The notes: generated by a model from the letters alone, not told the origin. Shown: positions 41,043 to 50,626, numbered from the stretch's first letter. The stretch is DNA of 64,000 bases from Lachnospiraceae bacterium (GCA_019421365.1 JAHZFJ010000009.1:58451-122450); one strand, 5' to 3'. A program made the numbers and translations.

Positions 41043-42056
41043 TTAATCAAGATTAACTTCAAAATCTATAAATTCAAATTCTGTTTCCATGGAAGTGTCT
41101 TTCTGCTCCGTATTATCCTTTGAAATATCATCTAAGGATATAGCTGCTTCTTCAACCATCGTGAAATCAGAATCCTCTATATTCGTTCCATAGTCTTTGT
41201 TACCATTACTTTCATTGTTAACATAATTAGCGATTTTTTCAAACGCTTCTAGTTCCTCCTTTGTGAATAATTCTTCAACTAGAGGTTTTCTAGCGACTTG
41301 CCTTTCAACAGCTGCTTCACTAAAAGTTTGATCACTAATAATTTGATCTTTTTCAACTTGCTCTTTGGTAATTTGTTCGTTAATAATTTGTTCATCAACA
41401 AACTCTTCAACAAGTTTCTTCACAAGCTCTTTATTTGTTTCTTCTTTCTGATATTCAAAAACTTTTTCCTCAGATGCATCTTCCATTGATTGATCAATGT
41501 CTGTTGTTGTATCAACACATTCCTCCGAATCCTGCGAATCAGAACTTGGAAGATTATTAGAATCAACTGGATTAGTATAACTTGTTTTTAATTGCTCCCC
41601 ATTCATAAGTGTTAATTCGAATGTTGGAGATTGTAATAAATCAATCTGCGCTGCAGCTAATTGTCTGTATTGAACTTTATAACACTCATATTGCCTTGTA
41701 AGACCTGTAATCATTTGATTAATGTGATTTAATTCATTCTTTGCATCAGATATAATTAAATCAGCTTTACCACGTGCCTCTTTTTCAATGGCTTTGGCAC
41801 TCTTTAATGCAGCTTGTCTCGTTTCTTCGGCAGTTTGTTCTGCAAGAACTAATGCCTTTTGCAATGTTTTCTCAATTGTTTTATAATATTGAATTCCATC
41901 ATTTAATACATTAAGTTTATCTTTTAACTCTACATTTTCTTTATATAATCTCTCATAACCTAATAAAATCTCACGCATAAAACTGTCTACATCTTTACGA
42001 TCATAGCCAATTCCTGATTTAAAATTCTTACTTTGTATCTCAATCGGTGTTAACAT
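41043..42056 (-). CDS. divIVA: DivIVA-domain cell-division/polar scaffold protein
   Basis: 337 residues. The DivIVA membrane-curvature-binding start is clear (MLTPIEIQSKNFKSGIGYDR, KDVDSFMREILLGYERLYKE), followed by a coiled coil to about 135 and a long, very acidic, low-complexity tail (about 165-337; 'DEQIINEQITKEQVEKDQII'). Most DivIVA proteins are 160-250 residues, so the tail is an extension. It marks poles and septa and can recruit MinCD or spore-chromosome factors. AGGAGGC before ATG. Next to ylmH/yggT/sepF. Confidence 0.93.
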   Translation of the reverse strand: MLTPIEIQSKNFKSGIGYDRKDVDSFMREILLGYERLYKENVELKDKLNVLNDGIQYYKTIEKTLQKALVLAEQTAEETRQAALKSAKAIEKEARGKADLIISDAKNELNHINQMITGLTRQYECYKVQYRQLAAAQIDLLQSPTFELTLMNGEQLKTSYTNPVDSNNLPSSDSQDSEECVDTTTDIDQSMEDASEEKVFEYQKEETNKELVKKLVEEFVDEQIINEQITKEQVEKDQIISDQTFSEAAVERQVARKPLVEELFTKEELEAFEKIANYVNNESNGNKDYGTNIEDSDFTMVEEAAISLDDISKDNTEQKDTSMETEFEFIDFEVNLD

Positions 42057-42067
42057 TAGTATGCCTC

Positions 42068-42823
42068 CTAAATGTATTTCTTTAATACGACAAAATATCG
42101 TCCTTTTTTTGTCTGATTTTGTTGTTCTTGATAGATGAATTTTCCGTATCCTCTAACGGATACAACATCACCTTCTTTAAGAGAGTAACTATTTGATTCT
42201 ATTAAACGACTATTAACGAACACTTTGCCAGCTGAAATTAAGTTACTAAGGCTACTTCTTGAACCCTGAAAGGCTAAAGACAACACTGCATCTAGTCTTA
42301 CAGAGGCTACAGTACCTCTAATTTCCTGGAAGTCGTGTGTTACATTCATCATTAATTCATCATCTTGTGTACATCTTACATCTGTATGTTTTATACGGGT
42401 AAGATTCTGCATAATATAATCACACATCTTATTATTACAGAAAACGTATCCTTCTTTGTTCTTAATAATGATATCACCAATTGTATAACGCTCTATTCCA
42501 AGGTTTAACAATGCACCCAAATAGTCTCTATGTGTTAAGGCATCACAAAATTTTTCATTACGTGGGGTTACCCTTACACAGTGAATAGGAAATGTTCTAT
42601 CATAGTCATTGGTGAACTGATAGAAACAAACCATCTTACGCTCCGCGCCCTCATAACCACCATATAAATCCATCTCTACCGGTGGTAATTCTTTCTTAAT
42701 CGATAATAATAGGTTTAACTCATTCAAATTCAAGAAGTCTGAATACGTAGTAAACCCCTTATTAAATGTGTTAAAAGCAAGTTCTTTTAATCTCTTAGAA
42801 AGTAATTGCTCTTCTTTTGTCAT
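42068..42823 (-). CDS. ylmH: YlmH-family S4-domain RNA-binding protein
   Basis: 251 residues with the YlmH layout: an N-terminal YlmH domain ('LKELAFNTFNKGFTTYSDF', 'FTNDYDRTFPIHCVRVTP') and a C-terminal S4 domain (about 180-235: RLDAVLSLAFQGSRSSLSNL, then 'SAGKVFVNSRLIES'). YlmH is a ribosome rescue/quality-control factor and a classical neighbour of sepF, yggT and divIVA. 11 bp to divIVA. GAGGT before ATG. Confidence 0.93.
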   Translation of the reverse strand: MTKEEQLLSKRLKELAFNTFNKGFTTYSDFLNLNELNLLLSIKKELPPVEMDLYGGYEGAERKMVCFYQFTNDYDRTFPIHCVRVTPRNEKFCDALTHRDYLGALLNLGIERYTIGDIIIKNKEGYVFCNNKMCDYIMQNLTRIKHTDVRCTQDDELMMNVTHDFQEIRGTVASVRLDAVLSLAFQGSRSSLSNLISAGKVFVNSRLIESNSYSLKEGDVVSVRGYGKFIYQEQQNQTKKGRYFVVLKKYI

Positions 42824-42860
42824 CTTTACATACCTCTTACGACTGATTTCACATTATACT

Positions 42861-43124
42861 CTATTGCATTAAACTATAAAAGATCGTTTGAAAAAATAAT
42901 ATAACAATTAATGCAATCATAGGAGCTAAATCAATCACTTTTGTATTAAATATAGAATGTTTTAATAAAAAACGTATTGGTGTTAATAGAGGTTCTAAAA
43001 GAGTAATTAGTAATTCCTTTAATTTTGTATTAAAAGGAAACCAACTCATCATAAAATAAGCAAACAATATAATCTCTAATACGATAAAAAAAACATAAAG
43101 TGAATTTACGATTAAGTTACTCAT
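42861..43124 (-). CDS. yggT: YggT-family membrane protein
   Basis: 87 residues, two membrane helices flanking a conserved loop (SWFPFNTKLKELLITLLEPL, 'LLTPIRFLLKHSIFN'). YggT proteins lie with sepF and ylmH across Firmicutes and are thought to help septum or osmotic behaviour; mechanism unknown. AAGGAG before ATG. It starts 8 bp after sepF ends. Confidence 0.92.
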   Translation of the reverse strand: MSNLIVNSLYVFFIVLEIILFAYFMMSWFPFNTKLKELLITLLEPLLTPIRFLLKHSIFNTKVIDLAPMIALIVILFFQTIFYSLMQ

Positions 43125-43132
43125 ACGACTCC

Positions 43133-43756
43133 TTAAAATTCTTTGTTGATAGTTGGAACACCAAATCCTTCATCAGGAACTAAATCAAGATAATCACCTG
43201 ATATATCTACAGAATCAGGTGAGAAGATAAATATGTATCTTGATATCTGATGAAGCTTACCATTAATCGCATAAACACATCCCGATATAAAGTCCATGAT
43301 TCTTTGAGCTTCCATAGGATCAAACCCTTCAAGATTAACTACAGCAGCTCGTCCACTTAATAACATGTCACATATATCTTGAGAATCTTCAAATGAAGTA
43401 GGTTTCATAATACAAACTTCGAGTCCCTTTGGAGTTGTTCTAATTGGAACAACTTTACTAGAACTTCCACGTTCTCTTTCTAATCTTTGAGTACGTTCTT
43501 TTCTTGTTTCTGAAACTGGTATTTGAAGTTCATCATCATCTCGGTCTTTATTAATATAAGAACGAGTAGGAGTTCTTTCTGGTCGTGAAGTTCTTTCCGG
43601 TCTAGATATAATGCTATCCTCTGAGTCATCACGTCTAGAACGTCTCTTATCTTCTCGTACTTCTTCTTTTTCTTCGTAATCATTTACGTAATCATCATAA
43701 TCATCATCTTCTCCAAGCTTTAAGTACCCAAGAAAATTTTTCAATATATTAGCCAT
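43133..43756 (-). CDS. sepF: Cell-division protein SepF
   Basis: 207 residues from ATG 43756 (MANILKNFLGYLKLGEDDDY), chosen because AGGAGAT lies 7 bp upstream. The amphipathic N-terminal helix anchors to membrane, a charged linker (about 20-115, rich in Arg, Asp, Glu) follows, and the C-terminal SepF domain is at about 120-200 (VCIMKPTSFEDSQDICDMLL, GRAAVVNLEGFDPMEAQRIM, DFISGCVYAINGKLHQIS). It tethers FtsZ to membrane. The linker is long for SepF (B. subtilis has 152 residues in total). Confidence 0.95.
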   Translation of the reverse strand: MANILKNFLGYLKLGEDDDYDDYVNDYEEKEEVREDKRRSRRDDSEDSIISRPERTSRPERTPTRSYINKDRDDDELQIPVSETRKERTQRLERERGSSSKVVPIRTTPKGLEVCIMKPTSFEDSQDICDMLLSGRAAVVNLEGFDPMEAQRIMDFISGCVYAINGKLHQISRYIFIFSPDSVDISGDYLDLVPDEGFGVPTINKEF

Positions 43757-43864
43757 AACATATCTCCTATCTTTATTTGTATCATTATGGTTACTATTCA
43801 ATCACCAATAATATCATGAAAATAATACGTTCTTGTAGATATAGGTGACAAGACAGAATAATAA

Positions 43865-44548
43865 CTAATTACGTTGACCAAAGATTCCAGTACCTACACG
43901 AACCATGGTAGCACCTTCTTCAATTGCAACTTCATAATCATTTGTCATACCCATAGACAAAATCTTCATATCAACATTATCAATGTTTTTCTTTTTTATG
44001 TCAACATATAAATTTCGCAAATTTCTAAAATGAACCCTATTTTTCTCACTATTTTCCACAAAAGGAGCAATTGTCATAAGACCTCTAATTCTTATATTAG
44101 AAAGTTTTGAAATCTGTTCAACTAAAGGAAGAACTTCCTCTTCCATAACTCCATATTTGGTATCTTCTTTTGCAATATTTACTTCAATCAAGATATCACA
44201 GATAACACCTTTTTTAGCAGCTTCTTGATCAATCATCTCTGCTAAGCGATAAGAATCAACTGAGTGAATCAAGCATACCTTATCAACAATATATTTTACT
44301 TTATTTCTTTGTAAATGCCCAATCATATGCCAATTAACCGGTGTTTTAACCGTTTCATACTTGTCCATAATTTCTTGTACTTTATTTTCACCAAATTCTC
44401 TGATACCACAGTCGATAACTTCATCAACTAATGATATTGGCTTGGTTTTACTAACGGCAATTAAAGTAACCTCTTCACGATTTCTGCCTGCCTTTTCACA
44501 AGCTTTTGTTATTTGTTCCTCCACATATGCTAAGTTTTCTTTAACCAT
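43865..44548 (-). CDS. yggS: YggS-family pyridoxal-5'-phosphate homeostasis protein
   Basis: 227 residues, type III PLP fold. The PLP lysine is in LIAVSKTKP at about 33; also 'FGENKVQEIMDKYE', WHMIGHLQRNKVKYIV, MGMTNDYEVAIEEGATMVRV and GTGIFG. It controls the free PLP pool. It stands at the usual place upstream of sepF, 108 bp before it. AAGGAAGG before ATG. Confidence 0.96.
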   Translation of the reverse strand: MVKENLAYVEEQITKACEKAGRNREEVTLIAVSKTKPISLVDEVIDCGIREFGENKVQEIMDKYETVKTPVNWHMIGHLQRNKVKYIVDKVCLIHSVDSYRLAEMIDQEAAKKGVICDILIEVNIAKEDTKYGVMEEEVLPLVEQISKLSNIRIRGLMTIAPFVENSEKNRVHFRNLRNLYVDIKKKNIDNVDMKILSMGMTNDYEVAIEEGATMVRVGTGIFGQRN

Positions 44549-44586
44549 TGTATCCTTCCTTTCCTGTGGCGAAACGTCACAATATA

Positions 44587-45972
44587 TTAATATATAATGC
44601 TTTGCTCAACTGCCATTGAAGCATCTAACAGAATATGGTCATATTCCGATAAGCCAAGTGTTGTATTAGACTTAACTATACAATATTCTTGGTTTTCATA
44701 GACTTTTTCAATCCTTCTGAATACACAATATCCTTTATTTACGTTATAAACTCCTTCTAGTTTATCCGTTTCCGATATCGTATATGTCTCTTGTGTGTCC
44801 ACATTGCTGATAATATCACCTGCACTGAGAACAGATTTATCTACATACCCAAAGTCATCGTCTTGATAATACACTTCTGTTTGAACAAATGTATATGTTT
44901 TCTCACCTTTTTCTGTGTAAGTTTCCTTCACTACGCCAATTGCACTTGTATCTCCACCATTGGTAAAATAAGAACGTGGTACTTTATAGAATTCTTTTTC
45001 AGTAATTGATGAAACAGGTATCTTCAATCCACTTGCTGAATTAAGACTTAATTCAACCGTTACAAAACGATCTTCTATATAACGTAGCATATAGGAATTA
45101 AAATCTAATTTTGCAAAGTAACCATCATCTTTTTGATAAACAGTAACTGGTGCAGTGACTGTAAAGTTATCTTTCTTAAATGTCAGCTTAACTGATGTTT
45201 TTTCTAATAATTTATCATATTGTTCTTTGGTAATATTAAGAATAAGCTTCCATTTTTCATTGGTTACAAGCTTATAAACTGGACTATCCTTTTCCATAAG
45301 ATCGTTAGTACGCAACATTATCTTATTATAAGATTCCATATTGAATGTATCTAAAGATACCTCTTCTTCTGTGAGATTTTCTAATCCATCCGAATAATAT
45401 GATATAATGCCACTTTTCTTTGATTTTACTACATCAAAAACAGTTCCCGATCCACTAGAAGTTAGATTCTCAATACTTTTCATGTTTGAGTTATTAAGAC
45501 AATCTAATATAGCATTCTCTATATCATATTTGAAATCATAAACTTCATTATAACTACTAGGTGTGTAAGTATTCTTAAAATTACTAATATCTGATCTTAT
45601 GCTTGCAATATCTTTGGAAGTTAATTTTATAGATCCACTTGATTCAGCTAGAGTCTCAGCTACATTACCATTTTGATCGAGCGAATACACTACAGAATTC
45701 TTAGCTACTTTTTCACCATCTTTTATGTAATAATTTACATATCCAGCTTGTGAAGTATTCACCACTTCTTCCTCCCGAAGAATTATACCTTGACAAGTAT
45801 TATCATCTGAAATTGTTTTTTCAACTACTTCGTAGATTGCTAAATGATCCTTTTTCATGTATAAAATCACATTAATTCCAATATACAAAAATAACACAAA
45901 AAAGATTATTGCGCCGATATTTATATTAATTGGTCTTCTATATTTGGCCACTTTTCTGTTTCTACTACTCAT
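44587..45972 (-). CDS. HlyD-like membrane-anchored protein
   Basis: 461 residues. Basic N-terminus (SSRNRKVAKYRRPININIGA) and one membrane helix (IIFFVLFLYIGINVILYM, about 20-40), then a large extracellular part. It contains a biotinyl-lipoyl/HlyD barrel-like hairpin ('CQGIILREEEVVNTSQAGYV' and 'YIKDGEKVAKNSVVYSL') and a later 'AGDIISNV'. HlyD-like proteins of this kind sit before yggS-sepF in many clostridia. It may be an envelope adaptor linked to division; it has no ABC or RND partner here. AGGAGG before ATG. Confidence 0.8.
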   Translation of the reverse strand: MSSRNRKVAKYRRPININIGAIIFFVLFLYIGINVILYMKKDHLAIYEVVEKTISDDNTCQGIILREEEVVNTSQAGYVNYYIKDGEKVAKNSVVYSLDQNGNVAETLAESSGSIKLTSKDIASIRSDISNFKNTYTPSSYNEVYDFKYDIENAILDCLNNSNMKSIENLTSSGSGTVFDVVKSKKSGIISYYSDGLENLTEEEVSLDTFNMESYNKIMLRTNDLMEKDSPVYKLVTNEKWKLILNITKEQYDKLLEKTSVKLTFKKDNFTVTAPVTVYQKDDGYFAKLDFNSYMLRYIEDRFVTVELSLNSASGLKIPVSSITEKEFYKVPRSYFTNGGDTSAIGVVKETYTEKGEKTYTFVQTEVYYQDDDFGYVDKSVLSAGDIISNVDTQETYTISETDKLEGVYNVNKGYCVFRRIEKVYENQEYCIVKSNTTLGLSEYDHILLDASMAVEQSIIY

Positions 45973-46161
45973 GTAAGTAACCTCCTCAGCTCAGTGCAAA
46001 TGCCGTTGTTTTGCACTCAATAATTACACTTATTGTACCATATATTCATAAAATTGTATAGCTACATGAGAAAACCAGTACAAAATTATTATTAATAATG
46101 TGTGAATATTTTTTTTAAGATGAAACATACTATCTTTAGAATGACAAGAAGGAGGTATGTT

Positions 46162-46359
46162 ATGAAAACCATAGACTATATTGCACTCATTCTAGTAATT
46201 ATTGGAGCTATCAACTGGGGATTAATTGGCTTTCTAGGTTTTGACCTTGTAAGAGTAATTTTCGGAGATATGACTTTAGTTTCAAGAATCATATATGCCG
46301 TCATCGGTATTTGTGGTCTATATGCACTTAGTTTCTTCGGAAGATTACGAAACGAGTAA
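46162..46359 (+). CDS. DUF378 small membrane protein
   Basis: 65 residues from ATG 46162 (MKTIDYIALILVIIGAINWG), with AAGGAGGT directly upstream; the longer frame from 46102 has no ribosome binding site. The INWGLIG motif and two membrane helices are typical of DUF378. Function unknown, common in Firmicutes. It is the only plus-strand gene between divIVA and miaA. Confidence 0.9.
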   Translation: MKTIDYIALILVIIGAINWGLIGFLGFDLVRVIFGDMTLVSRIIYAVIGICGLYALSFFGRLRNE

Positions 46360-46396
46360 TTTGCAGGTATTAACTCTCTCCCATTGTATCATATTA

Positions 46397-46440
46397 AAAG
46401 AGCAGATACATTTCCCAAAGGAAATGTAATCTGCTCTTTT
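46397..46440. terminator. Bidirectional terminator between DUF378 and the P-loop gene
   Basis: AAAAGAGCAGATACATTTCC and GGAAATGTAATCTGCTCTTTT (minus one base) form a long stem with A/U tails on both sides, serving the convergent genes ending at 46359 and 46452. Confidence 0.9.
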
Positions 46441-46451
46441 CTTAACCTCGT

Positions 46452-46871
46452 CTATAATGATACTAAAATGTCGTTTTCTAAACTATCCGGTGTGTTCTTA
46501 CTTGCTATTGAGATACTTAGGACAAAATCAATATTATATTGATCTGAGATTCTCTTTAGTTTGTTCACTACTACTTCAATCTCATCATCAGATACATGTG
46601 CTACTTTCAAAAAGCTGTCAACAAAAACGCAATCCAAGTCATGATCTTGCGAAATAATACCACTTATAAATCCTAAAAATTCATTGTAATTCTCAACTAA
46701 GTAGTCTTTTATGCTTATCAATCTGAGTTTATTATTTAGTTCATACATATGTTTATTACTTTTGTCTATGTATACTACTGTACCTTCAGATTGCAGCATC
46801 TTTTCATTTGCTTGATTAATAATTACCTTTGTTTTACCCTTGCCTTTTTCACCAACAATAATCTGAACCAT
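46452..46871 (-). CDS. P-loop ATPase-like protein (PilT-related annotation)
   Basis: 139 residues with Walker A GEKGKGKTKVI (7-17) and a Walker-B-like 'LDCVFVDSFLKVA' at about 79. No RecA lid or secretion motor domains, so the often-used name 'twitching motility PilT' should not be read as function. It ends the run mgsA/D,D-carboxypeptidase, from which it is 160 bp away. AAGGAGGA before ATG. Confidence 0.75.
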   Translation of the reverse strand: MVQIIVGEKGKGKTKVIINQANEKMLQSEGTVVYIDKSNKHMYELNNKLRLISIKDYLVENYNEFLGFISGIISQDHDLDCVFVDSFLKVAHVSDDEIEVVVNKLKRISDQYNIDFVLSISIASKNTPDSLENDILVSL

Positions 46872-47031
46872 AGAATTTCCTCCTTATGTGATGCTCTTGA
46901 TATTCAAGTAGCTATTCAGAAATTGAATAGAAACAAGTTAAATAACTATAGCCACCGTTATTTGTATTATATGCTAAAGATCCATAAGTCTATGATTTAA
47001 TTATAGAATATGCTGTATGAATTTACAACCA

Positions 47032-48015
47032 CTATTTGTAAATAAACTTGAGTAAATAAGACATTTGTGAATATAGACTAGCCTTTGAATCCGACTTAAG
47101 AATAACTGAAATATATTCTTTATCAGACTTATCTTTTGAATAAAGGACAAGACATGATCCTGCTTTTATAGTAGTTCCAGTCTTACCTCCAATTACAGTA
47201 ATACCATCAGGCATTACTTCATTACCTTTCAGATAAAGGTTGGTAGTTGAAAATTCTTTCTCAACTTGTTCACCATTACTGTTAGTATAAGTAGTTTTAT
47301 AAGATTTTGTAGATATTATATCTACAAAAGTTGGTTGTTTTAATGCTTCACGGAAAATCAAATAGATGTCGTATGCTGTTGTATAATGATTTTCATCATG
47401 AAGTCCATGGGAATTGGCAAAATTTGAATGTGTTGCACCTATAGCTTTGGCTTGTTCATTCATCATCTTTGTAAAAGCCTCTTCACTTCCTGCAACATGT
47501 TCAGCTATTGCGATACCAGCGTCATTACCAGAGCTAATCAGGAAGATACTCAAAAGGTCTTTTAGATTAATCTTATCGCCTTCTTTAAGGCCACATAAAC
47601 TTGCCCCAACTTCCGTTATATGAGAAGCTTCATAACTAACCGTAACCGTGTCAGATAAGTCAGCATTCAATAAAGTTACTAATGCTGTCATAACCTTAGT
47701 TATACTAGCTGGATATAATTTTTCATATACATTCTCTGCATATAACATTTCATTATCCGTATTATTTACTAATAAAGTAGCTTCAGCAGCTAAGTTTCCA
47801 TCTCCACCCTTATCTGATTCCAAAGGTATAACACAGAGATCTTCACCAAGAAGATTGGAATATTCATCAGCAGATTCATTAGTAGAAATATACTCAACCA
47901 CATTGGTAGTGGAATCAGAATATTTCATAAGTACGTCGGTAGACGAAGAACACCCCGTTAGTGATAACAACACTAACAGGGAGCTTACTACTTTTATTTT
48001 CTTATTCAATCTCAT
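47032..48015 (-). CDS. D-alanyl-D-alanine carboxypeptidase, lipoprotein
   Basis: About 327 residues from ATG 48015, which overlaps the mgsA stop codon (ATGA); the frame's earlier start lies inside mgsA. A lipoprotein signal (SSLLVLLSLTGCSSS) anchors it outside. Low-molecular-weight PBP motifs: PASITKVMTAL (SxxK), ISSGNDAG (SxN), GGKTGTT (KTG). It trims stem-peptide D-Ala in peptidoglycan. It lies in the shape/division block, next to rodA and PBP2. Confidence 0.94.
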   Translation of the reverse strand: MRLNKKIKVVSSLLVLLSLTGCSSSTDVLMKYSDSTTNVVEYISTNESADEYSNLLGEDLCVIPLESDKGGDGNLAAEATLLVNNTDNEMLYAENVYEKLYPASITKVMTALVTLLNADLSDTVTVSYEASHITEVGASLCGLKEGDKINLKDLLSIFLISSGNDAGIAIAEHVAGSEEAFTKMMNEQAKAIGATHSNFANSHGLHDENHYTTAYDIYLIFREALKQPTFVDIISTKSYKTTYTNSNGEQVEKEFSTTNLYLKGNEVMPDGITVIGGKTGTTIKAGSCLVLYSKDKSDKEYISVILKSDSKASLYSQMSYLLKFIYK

Positions 48016-48413
48016 TTTAACGCTTCTCTCCATTCTAGATCGCCGCGATCTAACGCTTTGATTAGTAGTTCAGCAGTTGCAAGATTAGTAGCTAATGGAA
48101 TATTATGCGTATCGCATAATTGTACTACATTATTCACATCAGGTTCATGTGATTTAGGCGTTAATGGGTCTCTTAAGAAGATAACTATATCGATCTGGTT
48201 GTGCTCAATTTGTGCACCTAATTGCTGTTCGCCACCTAGATGACCAGCTAGATATTTATGAACATTAAGATTTGTTACTTCTTCGATTAATCTACCTGTT
48301 GTTCCTGTCGCAAATAATTCATTCTTACTTAATATACCACGATAGGCTATACAGAAATTCTGCATTAATTTTTTCTTTGCATCATGTGCAATCATTCCAA
48401 TATTCATATTCAT
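48012..48413 (-). CDS. mgsA: Methylglyoxal synthase
   Basis: 133 residues. NIGMIAHDAKKKLMQNFCIA (conserved HDxKK), 'LFATGTTGRLIEE' phosphate loop, HLGGEQQLGAQI, and FLRDPLTPKSHEPDVNN with catalytic Asp and His. It turns dihydroxyacetone phosphate into methylglyoxal, a bypass used when phosphate is short. It directly follows rodA (0 bp) and its stop overlaps the next start. Confidence 0.96.
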   Translation of the reverse strand: MNMNIGMIAHDAKKKLMQNFCIAYRGILSKNELFATGTTGRLIEEVTNLNVHKYLAGHLGGEQQLGAQIEHNQIDIVIFLRDPLTPKSHEPDVNNVVQLCDTHNIPLATNLATAELLIKALDRGDLEWREALK

Positions 48414-49529
48414 TTACCCCCTTATATTTTTTCTTTGTAAACTAATATTTAATATAAATCCTATACTTACCATATAACTAACTAGGGAACTAAGTCCGTA
48501 GCTAACAAAAGGTAAAGGTAATCCCGTATTTGGCAGCATGAAAGTAGCAACGCCAATATTGGCGAACACTTGGAACATAAACATTGCTGATATTCCAGTT
48601 GCTATAAGCATACCCATTTGATCTTTTGATGTTTTTGCAACAGCTAGACATTTGAATATAAGAATAGCTAGCAAACCAATAATGACACAACTACCGATGA
48701 ATCCAAGCTGTTCACCGGCCACAGAGAAGATAAAATCACTTTCTGATACAGGTAAACTTTTACTCTTCAACTCAAAGGATTGCCCAGAAAACAATTTTCC
48801 ATACAAGCGTCCAGAACCGATGTATTCAACCGATATCTTTTGTTGCCATACTAAGTCTGGATATTGTTCTGGAAATTTAAAAGATAAGATTCTACCTAAC
48901 TGATACGGCTTTAATAACTTTTGGTATGGTTGTTGAATATACCAAAACAAACCGATTACAGTAGGCAATCCTACAGCTAAGACTGGGACAATTATCTTAT
49001 AACTAAGGCCAGCTGCATAAATCATTATAATATAGATAAATACCATTACCATACTCGATGATAATGCTGGTTGTGCCAATATCAATACTATGGGTATAAT
49101 CACCATAATAGCTGATATAAAAACCGTAGATAATCGATCCATCTTTTCTTTCCGGTCTGTAAAGAATTGCGCAAAGACTATAATCATCATAACCTTGCTC
49201 ACTTCCGCCGGTTGTAAATCAAATACTCCAAGATTAATCCAACGTTGTGTATCAAATTGTGTCTTTCCAAGGCCAGGTACGAAAACCATTAACAGTAACA
49301 CAATATTAACGATATAGATTAACCATATAAAACGACATACATAATGATAATCAACAAGCGCTACGAAACACATAGCAACAAATCCAAGTACAAGACCAAT
49401 AATTTGCTTCTTACCATCTGATGGTTCTACTAAATTAATTAAATATATTCCTATACCAACAAGTATAAGAACAAGTACAACTAGCGAATAATTCATTCGC
49501 TTAAAATCATATTGCTTAAAATCAAACAT
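48414..49529 (-). CDS. rodA: RodA, SEDS-family peptidoglycan polymerase
   Basis: 371 residues, about ten membrane helices. SEDS marks: 'QRWINLGVFDLQPAEVSKV', the conserved loop 'VWQQKISVEYIGSGRLYGKL', 'VSESDFIFSVAGEQLGFIGS' and near-C-terminal 'NTGLPLPFVSYGLSSLVSYM'. With class B PBP2 it forms the elongation glycan-synthase. It lies directly downstream of minE (12 bp). AAGGA before ATG. Confidence 0.95.
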   Translation of the reverse strand: MFDFKQYDFKRMNYSLVVLVLILVGIGIYLINLVEPSDGKKQIIGLVLGFVAMCFVALVDYHYVCRFIWLIYIVNIVLLLMVFVPGLGKTQFDTQRWINLGVFDLQPAEVSKVMMIIVFAQFFTDRKEKMDRLSTVFISAIMVIIPIVLILAQPALSSSMVMVFIYIIMIYAAGLSYKIIVPVLAVGLPTVIGLFWYIQQPYQKLLKPYQLGRILSFKFPEQYPDLVWQQKISVEYIGSGRLYGKLFSGQSFELKSKSLPVSESDFIFSVAGEQLGFIGSCVIIGLLAILIFKCLAVAKTSKDQMGMLIATGISAMFMFQVFANIGVATFMLPNTGLPLPFVSYGLSSLVSYMVSIGFILNISLQRKNIRG

Positions 49530-49541
49530 GAATAATCATCC

Positions 49542-49817
49542 TTATTTTCGTGGAGATTTCAGGTCTTTAATAGGAATATTGGCAATAAGTGCTGGTACTT
49601 TACCGTTATTTTCCTCTGAGTCAGTTTGTGTAATTTCAATATCTAACTTCTCTTCATCAATTTCCACATATTTTGAAATAACTTTAATAATGTCATTTTT
49701 CATCTGTTCCATAATTTCAGGAGAACAATTCGCACGATCGGATACAAGAACCAGTTTTAAACGATCTTTTGCAACCGTACCTGATGCTTTTTTCTTAAAT
49801 AAGTCTGCAATACCCAT
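49542..49817 (-). CDS. minE: MinE, cell-division topological specificity factor
   Basis: 91 residues. MGIADLFKKKASGTVAKDRL (membrane helix and MinD-contact start), KLVLVSDRANCSPEIMEQMK, DIIKVISKYVEIDEEKLDIE. MinE drives MinD pole-to-pole oscillation. Because a DivIVA is also present, the window encodes both MinE and DivIVA, as in many clostridia. It lies 20 bp after minD. Confidence 0.95.
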   Translation of the reverse strand: MGIADLFKKKASGTVAKDRLKLVLVSDRANCSPEIMEQMKNDIIKVISKYVEIDEEKLDIEITQTDSEENNGKVPALIANIPIKDLKSPRK

Positions 49818-49837
49818 TGGTTAATATTCCCTCCCCT

Positions 49838-50626
49838 TTATTTTTTGAATATGCTCGCTAAACGTTGCATTAATGTCGCTTTTCCATTTAAGTCTAAGAA
49901 AGGAACGCTTTCTCCAGTGATTCTTTTACATATATTCATAAAAGCTTGTCCAGCTAATGTATCACTACCTACTAATGGTTCACCTTGGTTTGTTGAGATT
50001 ACGATACCTTCATCGTCAGGTACAACACCAATTAGATCAACAGCTAAGATTTCAACAACATCATCACTAGACATCATATCTCCACGTTTTACCATATCCA
50101 TACGAAGTCTATTAACTACTAAATGTGTTTGTTTAATTTCATTTGCTTCAAGTAAACCGATAATTCTATCAGCATCACGAACAGCTGAAACTTCAGGAGT
50201 TGTAACTACTAAAGCACGATCTGCTCCTGCTATTGCGTTTTTAAAGCCTTGTTCAATACCTGCTGGACAATCCATTAGTATGTAGTCAAACTCGTCTCTT
50301 AACTCGTCAGCTAATTTTTTCATTTGTTCTGGAGAAACTGCAGATTTATCTCTCGTTTGCGCAGATGGTAATAAGTATAGATTTGGATATCTTTTATCTT
50401 TGATTAATGCTTGTTTTATTCTACAATTTCCTTCGACTACATCAACAAGATTATAAACAATACGATTTTCAAGCCCAAGTACAACATCAAGATTTCTTAA
50501 TCCTATATCTGTATCAATTAATACAACTTTTTTGTTTAATTTCGCTAAACCCGTACCTACGTTAGCTGTGGTAGTTGTTTTACCAACGCCACCTTTTCCT
50601 GACGTTATAACTATTACTTCTCCCAT
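49838..50626 (-). CDS. minD: MinD, septum-site determining ATPase
   Basis: About 262 residues from ATG 50626 (MGEVIVITSGKGGVGKTTTT), with TTGGAGGAA upstream; the longer frame from 50689 is not supported. It has the deviant Walker A GKGGVGKTT, switch 'DTDIGLRNLDVVLGLENRIV', 'YILMDCPAGIEQGFKNAI', and a C-terminal amphipathic helix for membrane binding (ATLMQRLASIFKK). It recruits MinC and is released by MinE. Confidence 0.97.
   Translation of the reverse strand: MGEVIVITSGKGGVGKTTTTANVGTGLAKLNKKVVLIDTDIGLRNLDVVLGLENRIVYNLVDVVEGNCRIKQALIKDKRYPNLYLLPSAQTRDKSAVSPEQMKKLADELRDEFDYILMDCPAGIEQGFKNAIAGADRALVVTTPEVSAVRDADRIIGLLEANEIKQTHLVVNRLRMDMVKRGDMMSSDDVVEILAVDLIGVVPDDEGIVISTNQGEPLVGSDTLAGQAFMNICKRITGESVPFLDLNGKATLMQRLASIFKK

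Noticed and set aside
46452..46871. Twitching-motility motor PilT
   Set aside because: Only a P-loop of 139 residues; lacks the motor ATPase domains, so the name would mislead.
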